A stretch of 64,000 nt of DNA from Clostridia bacterium (GTDB taxonomy: Bacteria; Bacillota; Clostridia; Christensenellales; UBA1242): positions 1 through 64,000 of the forward strand of contig CAAGDD010000004.1 of the NCBI GenBank assembly GCA_900768545.1, read 5' to 3'. Below the pieces are notes generated by a model. That model was given only the letters and a program-made list of their open reading frames with translations, was not told the origin of the DNA and ran no database searches. Below are positions 17,069-26,453 of this stretch, in pieces; positions within the stretch are counted from its first letter, which is position 1; every line of letters starts with the position of its first letter. Made by a program: the position numbers and the translations under genes.

Positions 17069-17476
17069 ATGGCTAATGTAAAAACTGCAAAGAAAAAAGT
17101 TGTTAAAACTAGAAAAAGAGTAAGTAGAAACATTGAAAAAGGTCAAGTTCATATCACGACCTCTTTCAACAACAACCTTATCGTATTTACTGATATGGAA
17201 GGTAATGTTATTTCTTCTTGTTCGTCTGGAAGACTTGGACTTAAAGGTTCGAAAAAGAGCACTCCATTTGCTGCACAAACATGTGTTGAAACAGCAGCAA
17301 AGGTTGCACTTGACAGCGGAATGAAATCAGTTGAAGTTTATGTTAAAGGACCAGGAAATGGCAGAGAAAGCGCTATTCGTTGCCTCTCTACACTTGGCTT
17401 CAATGTAACACTTATTAAGGATGTATCTCCAATCGCGCACAACGGTTGCAGACCTCCAAAAAGAAGAAGAGTTTAA
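17069..17476 (+). CDS. rpsK: ribosomal protein S11
   Basis: Small-subunit protein S11 (135 residues) of the platform. HITTSFNNNLIVFTDMEGNVISSCSSGRLGLKGSKKSTPFAAQ and the C-terminal DVSPIAHNGCRPPKRRRV are diagnostic. Confidence 0.97.
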   Translation: MANVKTAKKKVVKTRKRVSRNIEKGQVHITTSFNNNLIVFTDMEGNVISSCSSGRLGLKGSKKSTPFAAQTCVETAAKVALDSGMKSVEVYVKGPGNGRESAIRCLSTLGFNVTLIKDVSPIAHNGCRPPKRRRV

Positions 17477-17491
17477 AAGGAGAAATAAAAA

Positions 17492-18112
17492 ATGGCAAGA
17501 ACTATTGAACCTGATTGCCGTCAATGTAGAAGAGAAGGACGTAAACTTTTTCTTAAAGGTGAAAGATGCACAAGCAAAAAGTGTGCTATGGAAAGAAGAC
17601 CGGTTATCCCTGGACAACATGGTGCTTCAAGAAAAAGAGTAACTGAATACGGACTCCAACTTCGTGAAAAACAAAAAGTTAAGAGAATGTACGGCATATT
17701 AGAAAAACAATTTAGAAAATATTATGAAGATGCTGTTAAAGCGAAAGGCGTTACCGGTGAAAATATGTTGTCTTTGATTGAAAGACGTCTTGACAATGTA
17801 ATTTATCGTATGGGAATTGGCGCTTCAAGAGCTGAGTGTCGTCAAATTGTAAACCATGGACACATTTGTGTTAATGGAAAAAGAGTAAACATTGCTTCTT
17901 ACAGAGTTAAAGTTGGCGATGTAATTACCATCAAAGATAACAAGCAAGAACTTGATATGTTTAAAGACCTCAAGGGTATGAAGATTGTTATGCCTAAATG
18001 GTTGGAATTCAATACTGAAAACTTGACAGGAAAAGTTGTTGCTCTTCCTACAAGAGAAGATATTGATACAGATATCAAGGAACAACTTATTGTTGAGTTG
18101 TATTCGAGATAA
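17492..18112 (+). CDS. rpsD: ribosomal protein S4, zinc type
   Basis: Small-subunit protein S4 (206 residues), a primary assembly protein. The N-terminus has the four-cysteine zinc motif CRQC...CTSKKC of the C+ form, and the S4 RNA-binding domain (RLDNVIYRMGIGASRAECRQIVNHGHICVNGKRVNIAS) follows. AAAGGAG precedes it. Confidence 0.97.
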   Translation: MARTIEPDCRQCRREGRKLFLKGERCTSKKCAMERRPVIPGQHGASRKRVTEYGLQLREKQKVKRMYGILEKQFRKYYEDAVKAKGVTGENMLSLIERRLDNVIYRMGIGASRAECRQIVNHGHICVNGKRVNIASYRVKVGDVITIKDNKQELDMFKDLKGMKIVMPKWLEFNTENLTGKVVALPTREDIDTDIKEQLIVELYSR

Positions 18113-18130
18113 TATAAGGGGGAATGTATT

Positions 18131-19084
18131 ATGATAGAAATGGAAAAGCCAAGAATCACTTGTGAAGAAACTGATGGCGGAAATTTTGCTAGATTTGTTG
18201 TAGAACCACTTGAAAAAGGTTATGGAATCACTCTTGGAAACTGCATGAGAAGAACTCTTCTTTCATCACTTCCAGGTTCTGCACCAATCGCTTTTAGAAT
18301 CGCTGGTGTTGCTCACGAATTTTCAACAATCCGTGGGGTTACTGAAGATGTTGTTGATATCGTTTTAAACTTGAAAGGTTTGGCTGTTAAATGTACAAAC
18401 GACGACAGAAACTTTATTACTTATCTTCGTATTAGAAAAAACACTCCTGGCGAAGTTACTGCAAGAGATTTTGAAGCAAATGACCAAGTTGAAATCTTGA
18501 ATCCAGATATGCATATTTGCACAATGGACGAAGGAGCGGTTTTTGATCTTGACCTTATGATCGGAAACGGTCGTGGATACGTTCCTGCAGAAGATAACAA
18601 AGCTAAATACGATAATATTGATTTTATCGCTATGGATAGCATTTTCTCTCCTGTAAAAAGAGTAAACTTCAATGTAGAACCAACTCGTGTTGGTCAAAGC
18701 ATTGATTTTGACAAATTGACTTTGGAAGTTACCACAAATGGCACAACTTCAGCAAGAGAAATTGTCAGCCTTGCAGGCAAAATTATCAATGAACATGTAA
18801 ATTTGTTTATCGAACTTTGTGCTCAAATTGGCGATATGTCAATTTTGGTTTCAAAAGAAGAAGACAAACAAGTGAAACTTATGGAACTTCCTATCGAAGA
18901 AATGGATCTTTCTGTTCGTTCTTACAACTGCTTGAAGAGAGCAGGAATCAACAATATTCAAGACCTTCTTAAAAAATCTAAGAGCGATATGTTTAAAGTT
19001 CGTAATCTTGGAGCTAAGTCGGTTGAAGAAGTTATCCAAAAACTTGAAAATTATGGTTTCAATCTTCGCAAAGACGAAGAATAA
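18131..19084 (+). CDS. rpoA: RNA polymerase subunit alpha
   Basis: Alpha subunit (317 residues). The N-terminal dimerisation domain has GYGITLGNCMRRTLLSSLPG; the C-terminal domain, which contacts UP elements and activators, has ELDLSVRS-like MDLSVRSYNCLKRAGINNIQDLL and KSVEEVIQKL. AAGGGGG-type Shine-Dalgarno before ATG 18131; MEKPRI three codons on is a possible alternative start. Confidence 0.97.
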   Translation: MIEMEKPRITCEETDGGNFARFVVEPLEKGYGITLGNCMRRTLLSSLPGSAPIAFRIAGVAHEFSTIRGVTEDVVDIVLNLKGLAVKCTNDDRNFITYLRIRKNTPGEVTARDFEANDQVEILNPDMHICTMDEGAVFDLDLMIGNGRGYVPAEDNKAKYDNIDFIAMDSIFSPVKRVNFNVEPTRVGQSIDFDKLTLEVTTNGTTSAREIVSLAGKIINEHVNLFIELCAQIGDMSILVSKEEDKQVKLMELPIEEMDLSVRSYNCLKRAGINNIQDLLKKSKSDMFKVRNLGAKSVEEVIQKLENYGFNLRKDEE

Positions 19085-19142
19085 AACATAATTCGTTAAT
19101 TTTAAAAAATAATCGGGCACTTGCCCAAAAAGGAGCAAATAT

Positions 19143-19652
19143 ATGGCTAACGAAAAATTAGGCAGACCTTCAAAAGAAAGAGATGCAATGCTTCGCGGAC
19201 TTGTTTCAAGCCTTCTTTGGAACGGCAAAGTTGAAACAACTTTGGCAAAAGCGAAGTCAACAGCTAGACAAGCAGAAAAGATTCTTACTCTCGCTATCAA
19301 CTCTTATGAAGACACTTTGAAAGTTGAAAAAGAAGTTAAAGGCGCTGACGGAAAGAAAGTTAAGACCACAGTTTTGAATGATGGTCCAAAAAAACTTGCT
19401 GCCAGAAAAGCAATTATGGCTTATGTTTATGATTTGCAAGAACAAAGAAAGCCAAAAGAATCAATCACAGCTTACAAAGCGCGCGTTGAAGGTATCAATC
19501 ACCCTATCGTAGAAAAGATTTTCAATGTATATGCACCAAAATATGCTGAACGCGCTAAACAAGTAGGTCAAGGCGGCGGATATACAAGAATTTCAAAATT
19601 GGGACTTCGTCGTGGTGACGCATCTCAAATGGCTATCGTTGAATTGATTTAA
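19143..19652 (+). CDS. rplQ: ribosomal protein L17, long form
   Basis: Large-subunit protein L17. KLGRPSKERDAMLRGLVSSLLWNGKVETTLAKAKSTARQAEKILTLAI and the C-terminal GGGYTRISKLGLRRGDASQMAIVELI are the family ends. At 169 residues it is about 50 longer than the usual 112-125, owing to an insertion between residues about 60 and 120. Last gene of the supercluster; a small hairpin GGGC-actt-GCCC lies just before its Shine-Dalgarno. Confidence 0.96.
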   Translation: MANEKLGRPSKERDAMLRGLVSSLLWNGKVETTLAKAKSTARQAEKILTLAINSYEDTLKVEKEVKGADGKKVKTTVLNDGPKKLAARKAIMAYVYDLQEQRKPKESITAYKARVEGINHPIVEKIFNVYAPKYAERAKQVGQGGGYTRISKLGLRRGDASQMAIVELI

Positions 19653-19665
19653 GTTTATCTTTATT

Positions 19666-19699
19666 AAAAAAATTCTCTATTTTTGTAGGGGATTTTTTT
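19666..19699 (+). terminator. terminator of the ribosomal supercluster
   Basis: AAAAATTCTC pairs (with G-T pairs) with GGGGATTTTT, followed by more T. Located 14 nt after rplQ. Confidence 0.65.
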
Positions 19700-19711
19700 A
19701 TTTTTCCCCTT

Positions 19712-19741
19712 TTGTCACAATTATTTGAGTTTACATAAATA
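19712..19741 (+). promoter_or_regulatory. murB promoter, leaderless layout
   Basis: TTGTCA (19712-19717), 17-nt spacer, ATAAAT (19735-19740). The -10 ends 6 nt before the murB ATG and there is no Shine-Dalgarno, so transcription should start at or next to the start codon. Confidence 0.5.
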
Positions 19742-19746
19742 AAAAT

Positions 19747-20595
19747 ATGATTGAAAAAAAAGAAAATATAAATCTGGCGCAATATTCAACAATGAAAACT
19801 GGCGGCATAGGCAAAATTGTGTATTTCCCAAAAACTCATTTGGAAGTTTTGCAGATTTTGAAGTCTTATGGCGAAGAGAATTGCTTTGTTTTGGGAAATG
19901 GCAGCAATGTGCTTTTCCCAGATAAAAACTTTAATAAAATTTTGATTTCGTTAAAACATTTTAACAAATTTAAAGTTTGTGATAGTGTTGTGATTGTCGG
20001 CGCGGGACAAAATTTGTTTAAATTAAACAATCTTTTGTGTCAAAACAAATTGAGTGGACTTGAATGGAGTTTTGGCATTCCTGGAACGATCGGCGGACTT
20101 GTCTATATGAATGGCGGCAGTTTCGGCAGTGAAATTTGCCAATATGTCAAAGAAATTTTGGTGGTTGAAGACCAAAAACTTAAATGCATTAAACGTGAAG
20201 ATATAAATTTTGAATATCGAAGTTCAAATTTAAAAAAAGCCATAATTTTGCAAATTAAACTTTGTTTGACAAAGTCTAACAAAGAAACGATATTGAAAAA
20301 TATGACAAATTTTTATAATATCAAAAAAGAAAAACAACCCTGTGATCTTCCGTCACTTGGGAGTGTTTTTAAAATCAATTTTGACAAAGAAATTGTTTAT
20401 CCCGCAAAATTGATTGACAATTTGGGGCTCAAAGGTGTTAAAATAGGGGGAGCAGAGATTTCTCAAAAGCACGCAGGTTTTATTGTCAACTCAAACCACG
20501 CGACAAGCAAAGATGTTTTGGATCTTGTCGAGTTAGTCGAGCAAAAAGCAAAAGAAAATGGCGTGACTTTAAAAAGGGAAATTATCGTTTTGTAG
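19747..20595 (+). CDS. murB: UDP-N-acetylenolpyruvoylglucosamine reductase
   Basis: FAD enzyme that makes UDP-MurNAc for peptidoglycan. FAD-binding marks are NGSNVLFPD (residues about 57-65) and SGLEWSFGIPGTIGGLVYMNGGSFG; the catalytic serine lies in SLGSVFKI and a C-terminal glutamate in LKREI. It has the YRSS segment of the MurB family. Length 282 residues. No ribosome binding site is visible; see the promoter entry. dtd follows 7 nt later. Confidence 0.95.
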   Translation: MIEKKENINLAQYSTMKTGGIGKIVYFPKTHLEVLQILKSYGEENCFVLGNGSNVLFPDKNFNKILISLKHFNKFKVCDSVVIVGAGQNLFKLNNLLCQNKLSGLEWSFGIPGTIGGLVYMNGGSFGSEICQYVKEILVVEDQKLKCIKREDINFEYRSSNLKKAIILQIKLCLTKSNKETILKNMTNFYNIKKEKQPCDLPSLGSVFKINFDKEIVYPAKLIDNLGLKGVKIGGAEISQKHAGFIVNSNHATSKDVLDLVELVEQKAKENGVTLKREIIVL

Positions 20596-20602
20596 GAGTA
20601 TT

Positions 20603-21043
20603 ATGAAAGCAGTAATTCAAGTGGTTAAATCGGCAGAGTTGTCGGTCGAAAACAAACTTATTTCAAAAATTGGACAAGGTCTTGTTGTGTTCTTTTGTGT
20701 AGAAAAAGATGATAATGAAGAAAAAGTCGCATTTTTTTCAAAAAAAATCGCAAATTTGCGCCTTTTTTCTGATAAAAATGGAAAAACTAATCTTTCAGTG
20801 CAAGATGTTGGCGGCGAAATTTTGTGTGTTTCACAATTCACTTTGGCGGGTGATTGTCAGCACGGAAATCGTCCAAGCTTTTCTTCTGCCGAAGAGCCAG
20901 TGCGCGCAAACAAACTTTATGAAATGTTGTGTGAAGATGTGAAAAACACTTATTCTCTTCCAGTCAAAAAAGGTGTTTTTGGCGCTGAAATGATAATTTC
21001 GCAAGTCAATGATGGACCTTTTACTGTTCTTTTGCAAAAATAA
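20603..21043 (+). CDS. dtd: D-aminoacyl-tRNA deacylase
   Basis: Hydrolyses D-amino acids from mischarged tRNA. The two signature segments are SQFTLAGD (residues about 79-86) and NDGPFTVLL near the C-terminus; relatives usually have N-x-GP in the latter. Length 146 residues, typical. GGAG precedes the ATG, and the gene is in an operon-like position after murB. Confidence 0.95.
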   Translation: MKAVIQVVKSAELSVENKLISKIGQGLVVFFCVEKDDNEEKVAFFSKKIANLRLFSDKNGKTNLSVQDVGGEILCVSQFTLAGDCQHGNRPSFSSAEEPVRANKLYEMLCEDVKNTYSLPVKKGVFGAEMIISQVNDGPFTVLLQK

Positions 21044-21071
21044 AAATTTATTTTAAAAGTTGTGTTTGCAC

Positions 21072-21100
21072 TTGTAAAATTTGATTAAAACTGCTAAAAT
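21072..21100 (+). promoter_or_regulatory. promoter of the PHP-whiA-dnaE unit
   Basis: TTGTAA (21072-21077), 17-nt spacer, TAAAAT (21095-21100). Confidence 0.55.
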
Positions 21101-21117
21101 ATACACAAGGAGTTTTT

Positions 21118-21882
21118 ATGCTTTTATACGGAGATTATCATACACATACGATATATTCGCGACATAACCATGGCAAAGGCACTGTTCTTGAAAATGCTTC
21201 TGTCGCCGCGGATAAAGGTTTGAAGCAAATTGCTATCACAGACCATGGCTTCAATCATGAGTTTTACGGCATTAAACGAAAAAACATTCCTCAACTTCAA
21301 GAGGATATCTTAAACGCAAAAGAAATCACCGGCGTTGATATTTTGCTGGGGGTTGAGTCAAATATTATTTCTCTTGACGGCGATATCGACATCAAAGAAG
21401 AAGATTATGACTTTTTGGATATTTTGCTTATGGGCTATCATCGAATGGTTCACACAAAAACTTTCAAAGACAAAATTTTGCTTAACTGGGCAAACGCTTT
21501 TGACAAGGCTTTTCGTCCTAGCAAAGAACGCATAAATCGAAACACAACCGCTTTTTTGAAAACTTTGGACAAATATCCAATTGATGTTATCACACATCTT
21601 AATTATGGTTTTCAAACTGACACAATTGCGATTGCAAAAATGGCAAAACAAAAGGGTGTCTATATCGAACTTAACGGCAAGCGCATAAACTTCACTGAAG
21701 AAGAAATTGAAATTATGACTGCCGAAGGAGTGAAATTTATTGTTGATAGTGACGCACACAGACCAGAAAAGGTCGGCGAAGTCAACAACGGGATGAACAT
21801 TATTTACAAATACAACATTCCACTTTCGCAAGTGGCAAACATTGACAAATTGCCAAAATTTCACAAGAAAAGAGGGATTTAA
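21118..21882 (+). CDS. PHP-domain phosphoesterase
   Basis: A stand-alone PHP metallophosphoesterase (254 residues). Metal ligands are in DYHTHTIYS (residues 6-14), ITDHG and DSDAHRPEKVG. It resembles YcdX and histidinol-phosphatase-like proteins; the substrate is unknown. AAGGAG precedes it. In many Clostridia a PHP gene stands between murB and rapZ-yvcK-whiA; here it is joined directly to whiA, with a TAATG overlap. Confidence 0.9.
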   Translation: MLLYGDYHTHTIYSRHNHGKGTVLENASVAADKGLKQIAITDHGFNHEFYGIKRKNIPQLQEDILNAKEITGVDILLGVESNIISLDGDIDIKEEDYDFLDILLMGYHRMVHTKTFKDKILLNWANAFDKAFRPSKERINRNTTAFLKTLDKYPIDVITHLNYGFQTDTIAIAKMAKQKGVYIELNGKRINFTEEEIEIMTAEGVKFIVDSDAHRPEKVGEVNNGMNIIYKYNIPLSQVANIDKLPKFHKKRGI

Positions 21883-22847
21883 TGAGTTTTTCAAGAGCAT
21901 CAAAACAAGAAATATTGCAAGCAGAAATTGAGGACGACAGCTGTGCTCTTTCTTTTTTGTCGGGCCTGATTCATTCTTGTGGCGAAATTTCAAAGAAAAA
22001 CAACAAAATTTCTATCAAAATCATTTCTGATGTTGAAGAACTTTTTTCTTATGTCGAAAAGATTGTTAAAAAACTTTATGGCGATGAAGTTGAACCAGAA
22101 CTTTCTGAAAATTACAACATAAACAAAAACGCTTTTTATGAAATTTCTTTTGATATTGAAAAATTTAGACAACTTTTGCTTGATGTTGGCGTGATTGATT
22201 TTAATGAAGACGGCTTGTCTTTCAATTTTGATATTGACAAAAATTTGTTGTATGAAGATGACCAACGCCGCGCTTTTATCAAGGGAGCGTATATTGGTGC
22301 TAGCACTTCAAGCATCAAACTTTCTGCTGACAAGGCTCAAAGTTGTGGTTCGGGCTATCACATGGAATTTGTTTCATCTCGCCACCAATTTTTGATTGAT
22401 TTGTCAAGCATTTTGGCTGAATACAACATTATTGGAAAAATTTTTGAGCGCCGAAACGCCTACGTCTTTTACATAAAAGATGTAAACACAATTCAAGATA
22501 TGCTTGCTCTTGTTGGGGCAAACAAGGCGGTCATGGACTTGTCAAACGAGATTATCACGAGAGAACTTCGAAACAAGGTCAATCGTCAAGTGAATTGTAT
22601 TAACGCAAACATAAACAAAACTGTTGAAGCCAGCTTAAAACAAGTTGCTGCGATCAACACGATCATAAACACAGTCGGGCTTGAAAGCTTGCCGGAAGAT
22701 TTGCAAGAAGTGGCAGTTTTGCGCCTTGCAAATCAAGAAGAAAGTCTTGACGAACTTTTAAAACTCTCGACTATCAAACTTACTCGCTCGGGACTTAATC
22801 ATAGATTTAGAAAACTTATAAAAATTGCAAACACTTTGGAGGAATAA
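21882..22847 (+). CDS. whiA: WhiA family regulator
   Basis: A DNA-binding protein of the WhiA family (321 residues): an N-terminal part related to LAGLIDADG nucleases (CALSFLSGLIHSCGEIS; RRAFIKGAYIGASTSSI) and a C-terminal HTH (LKLSTIKLTRSGLNHRFRKLIKIA). In other Gram-positives it acts in division and, in actinobacteria, sporulation. Starts and stops are one-base overlaps (TAATG) with the PHP gene and dnaE, so all three are translationally coupled. rapZ and yvcK, the usual partners, are absent here. Confidence 0.95.
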   Translation: MSFSRASKQEILQAEIEDDSCALSFLSGLIHSCGEISKKNNKISIKIISDVEELFSYVEKIVKKLYGDEVEPELSENYNINKNAFYEISFDIEKFRQLLLDVGVIDFNEDGLSFNFDIDKNLLYEDDQRRAFIKGAYIGASTSSIKLSADKAQSCGSGYHMEFVSSRHQFLIDLSSILAEYNIIGKIFERRNAYVFYIKDVNTIQDMLALVGANKAVMDLSNEIITRELRNKVNRQVNCINANINKTVEASLKQVAAINTIINTVGLESLPEDLQEVAVLRLANQEESLDELLKLSTIKLTRSGLNHRFRKLIKIANTLEE

Positions 22848-25800
22848 TGGGAGAATTTGTTCATTTGCATGTGCATACCGAATATTCACTTTTGGACGGA
22901 ATTGCTAGAATAAAAAAACTTGTAGAAATTGAAAAAGAGCGTGGTTCGCGTGCAGTGGCAATCACTGACCATGGAAACATGTATGGAACTTTGCAATTTT
23001 ATGAAGAATGTATCAAAGCGGGCATCAAGCCAATTTTGGGCTGCGAATTTTATATCTGCCATGATCACAACAAAAAGCAAGGAAAAGATGACATAGGTCA
23101 TATTATTTTGCTCGCAAAAAACGATGTTGGATATCACAATCTTTTAAAATTAAACGAAATTGCTTTCTGTGAAGGTTTTTATTACAAACCAAGAATCGAT
23201 TATGAAGTGCTTGCACAGCATTGTGAAGGTGTTATTTGTCTTTCTGCGTGCCTTGCTGGACATATTCCAACACTTATCTTGCAAAGACGCTATGACGAGG
23301 CAGAAGCCTTAATTTTGCGCCTTAACGAGATGTTTAGAAAAGAAGATTTTTATCTTGAAATTCAAAATCACGGCATTCCAGAGCAAAAAATCGTAAATCA
23401 GTTTTTAGCTCAAATGTCAAAAAAACACAATATCAAAATGGTTGCAACAAACGACGCGCATTATCTTTATAAAGAAGACGCTGAAATGCAAGACGTTTTG
23501 ATGTGCGTTCAAATGGGAAAGTTTCTTGACGACCCAGACAGAATGAAATTTTCGACAAACGAGTTTTATATCAAAACTTATGACGAAATGAAAGAGGCGA
23601 TGGCGGGCTATGAAGAAGCGCTTGATACCACACTCGAAATCGCCGACAAGTGCGATGTAACTATCAAAACAAAATCTTTGGGCGAAATTGCCACTGTTGA
23701 CGGGAAATACAAACTTCCACCATCAAAAAACTATATTCCAGTTTACAAAACAATCACGGGCGAAGAACCTTATGACTTTTTAAGAAGAATCTCTTTTGAA
23801 GGACTCCATAAAAAATATAAAGTTGTCACTCAAGAACTTTTGGATCGTCTTGAAATGGAACTTGAAGTCATCAAAAGCCAAGGCTTTGTCGAATATTTCT
23901 TGATCGTATGGGATTATATCAATTACGCCACCGAAGTCGGCATTCCTGTCGGCCCGGGTCGTGGAAGCGGTGCGGGGAGTTTGGTCGCTTATTGCTCTGG
24001 GATCACAAAAGTTGATCCTATGAAGTATAATTTGTTCTTTGAAAGATTTATCAATAAAGAAAGAGTTTCGATGCCCGACTTCGACGTCGATTTTTGTATG
24101 GATCGTCGTGGAGAAGTTATCGAATATGTAAAACGCCGTTATGGTGCTGACCACGTTGCAAGAATTGTAACTTTCGGGTTTATGCAAGCCAAAAACGCGA
24201 TTCGAGATGTTGCCAGAGTTTTGAAAGTGCCAAACGCAGACGTCGTTAAACTTACAAAACTTATTCCAAACAAAGTGCCAGACGAACTTAAAAAACCACC
24301 AGTTTTGAAATATTATTTCGGCACAACAGGAAAGCCTGAAAACGAAAAATTTATCATTCCAGAACTTCGCGAACTTTATGAAAATGACGATATGATTAGA
24401 AAGATCGCTGACATGGCGATCAAACTTGAATGCGTGCCAAGAAACGTATCTCAACACGCGTGTGGTGTTTTGATTGCACCAGAACCTGTTGTTGACTTCG
24501 TTCCAGTAGCGAGTGTCGATGGTGAGCGTGTAACTCAATATAATATGATCGAACTTGAACACATGGGGCTTTTGAAAATGGACTTCTTGGGACTTCGAAC
24601 CTTGACTGATATTAAAAAAGCCTGCGATTATATTTTGGAAAATCATGGCGTAAAAATCGACTTTTACAATATGGAATATGATGATCAAAATGTTTATGAT
24701 CTCATTTCACGCGGCGAAACTGACGCGGTGTTCCAACTTGAAAGTGCAGGAATGAAAAAGTTTATGAAGGACTTAAAGCCTTCTTGTCTTGACGACATTG
24801 TCGCTGGAGTTTCGCTTTATCGTCCGGGTCCTATGGACTTTATTCCAACTTTCGTTAAAAACAAACAAGACCCTTCTCAAGTCGTTTATGATGACCCATG
24901 TCTAGAACCTATTTTGGACGTTACCTATGGCTGTATCGTTTATCAAGAACAAGTTATGAAGATCGTTCAAGTTATGGGCGGATATAGTTTGGGACAAGCC
25001 GACAATATTCGTCGTATCATGGGCAAAAAACAAGTCGATAAGATTGAAAAAGAAAAAGAAAAGTTTGTAAATGGCTGGGAAGATCCAACTGGTCGTGCGA
25101 GCATTCCTGGGGCTGTTAAACTTGGTCACAAGAAAGAAATCGCTGAAAAAATCTTCAATCAAATGAAGGAATTTGCAAAATACGCCTTCAACAAATCGCA
25201 CGCAGCAGCATATTCTTATGTAACATATCAAACCGCTTATTTGAAGTGTTATTATGAAACCGAGTTTATCACCGCGATCTTAAACAATCGTATTACAAAC
25301 GCCGATGATATCAAAAAATATGTGTCGTTTGCCACAGGTGAAGGCATTAATGTTTTGCCACCAGATGTAAACAAAAGTTTCTCTGAATTTCATGTTGAAG
25401 GAAAGAGCATTCGTTTCGGTCTTGGCGGCTTGAAACATGTCGGCACAGCAGTTACTGACAACATTGTTAAAGAAAGACAAGAAAACGGCGAATTTAAGTC
25501 GTTTGAAGACTTTATTTCAAGAGCAGTAAATATCGGCGTGCAAAAGAAGGCGATAGAGTGTCTTATTTTGAGCGGTGCGTTTGATGATTTTGGAAAAACT
25601 CGTTCTCAATATATGGCTGTTTATGAAAAAGTTTTCGAAAGAGCTGCAAAAGAGAAAAAGAGCAGCCAACTTGGTCAATATTCGTTCTTTGGCGATATGC
25701 AAGTTGAAGATACAGTTGATTATCCAGATATTAAAGAGTTTAACAAAAAAACAAAACTCAAATATGAACGCGAAATCATTGGCGTTTATATGTCGGGACA

Positions 25801-26443
25801 CCCTTTGCAAGATTATGTGAAAAAATTTGATCATTACAATTTGTCGTCGGATATGCTCACAGCGTTCAAACCTTCAAACGAAGAAGAAGAGAATATTGAC
25901 GAATATAATGTTGAAGATTCGACCGAATCATCTCTTCAAGACGGACAAAATTTTGTCTGCGGAGGAATTATCACCGAAGTGAACAAAAAGCGTAACAAAA
26001 ACGGAAAAGATATTTGTTATGTCAAACTTGAAGACTTGAAAGGCGTTTTGGAAGTAACATTTTTCAGCAATGCTTATGGCCGTAATCGTGACCTTTTGGT
26101 CGAAGACAATTTGGTGACAATCAAAGGTCGAATTAGCGTTCGTGACGGAATGGGCGCGTCAGCTGTCGGCGAAAACGTTTTTTTGTGGAAAGAAGATGAC
26201 GAAGAAGACGGCGCAAAGCCAAAGCCAAAAGAAAGATTGTGTTTGAGATTCGACACGAAAAATCCAGATGTGTATAGCAAGGTTAAAAATTCGATTGCTT
26301 CATATCCGGGCGAAACACAAGTTATTATCAAGTGCACAAGTTCAAACAAAAGTTTTGTTTATCAACAACAAGTTCGAATCAACAATTATTTGTTAAACGA
26401 ATTGAGCGGAATTATTGGAAATGAAAACATTGTTGTTCAATAA
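22847..26443 (+). CDS. dnaE: DNA polymerase III alpha subunit (DnaE type)
   Basis: Replicative C-family polymerase (1198 residues). It begins with a PHP domain (HVHTEYSLLDG), then the catalytic palm with GPGRGSGAGSLVAYCSGIT and PDFDVDFC (residues about 407-413), the fingers (YRPGPMDFIPTF, GCIVYQEQVMKI), a helix-hairpin-helix region, and an OB fold near residue 1045-1085 (GGIITEVNKK...VTFFSNAY). A possible clamp-binding segment is GQYSFFG near residue 942. In many Clostridia DnaE and PolC coexist; PolC is not in the window. Confidence 0.97.
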   Translation: MGEFVHLHVHTEYSLLDGIARIKKLVEIEKERGSRAVAITDHGNMYGTLQFYEECIKAGIKPILGCEFYICHDHNKKQGKDDIGHIILLAKNDVGYHNLLKLNEIAFCEGFYYKPRIDYEVLAQHCEGVICLSACLAGHIPTLILQRRYDEAEALILRLNEMFRKEDFYLEIQNHGIPEQKIVNQFLAQMSKKHNIKMVATNDAHYLYKEDAEMQDVLMCVQMGKFLDDPDRMKFSTNEFYIKTYDEMKEAMAGYEEALDTTLEIADKCDVTIKTKSLGEIATVDGKYKLPPSKNYIPVYKTITGEEPYDFLRRISFEGLHKKYKVVTQELLDRLEMELEVIKSQGFVEYFLIVWDYINYATEVGIPVGPGRGSGAGSLVAYCSGITKVDPMKYNLFFERFINKERVSMPDFDVDFCMDRRGEVIEYVKRRYGADHVARIVTFGFMQAKNAIRDVARVLKVPNADVVKLTKLIPNKVPDELKKPPVLKYYFGTTGKPENEKFIIPELRELYENDDMIRKIADMAIKLECVPRNVSQHACGVLIAPEPVVDFVPVASVDGERVTQYNMIELEHMGLLKMDFLGLRTLTDIKKACDYILENHGVKIDFYNMEYDDQNVYDLISRGETDAVFQLESAGMKKFMKDLKPSCLDDIVAGVSLYRPGPMDFIPTFVKNKQDPSQVVYDDPCLEPILDVTYGCIVYQEQVMKIVQVMGGYSLGQADNIRRIMGKKQVDKIEKEKEKFVNGWEDPTGRASIPGAVKLGHKKEIAEKIFNQMKEFAKYAFNKSHAAAYSYVTYQTAYLKCYYETEFITAILNNRITNADDIKKYVSFATGEGINVLPPDVNKSFSEFHVEGKSIRFGLGGLKHVGTAVTDNIVKERQENGEFKSFEDFISRAVNIGVQKKAIECLILSGAFDDFGKTRSQYMAVYEKVFERAAKEKKSSQLGQYSFFGDMQVEDTVDYPDIKEFNKKTKLKYEREIIGVYMSGHPLQDYVKKFDHYNLSSDMLTAFKPSNEEEENIDEYNVEDSTESSLQDGQNFVCGGIITEVNKKRNKNGKDICYVKLEDLKGVLEVTFFSNAYGRNRDLLVEDNLVTIKGRISVRDGMGASAVGENVFLWKEDDEEDGAKPKPKERLCLRFDTKNPDVYSKVKNSIASYPGETQVIIKCTSSNKSFVYQQQVRINNYLLNELSGIIGNENIVVQ

Positions 26444-26453
26444 AGGAGAAAAT

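Noticed and set aside
21358..21993. 211-codon minus-strand frame over PHP and whiA
   Set aside because: Shadow ORF; both sense genes are strongly supported.
23780..24688. 302-codon minus-strand frame inside dnaE
   Set aside because: Shadow of the dnaE reading frame; Cys/Phe/Asn-rich translation without family features.
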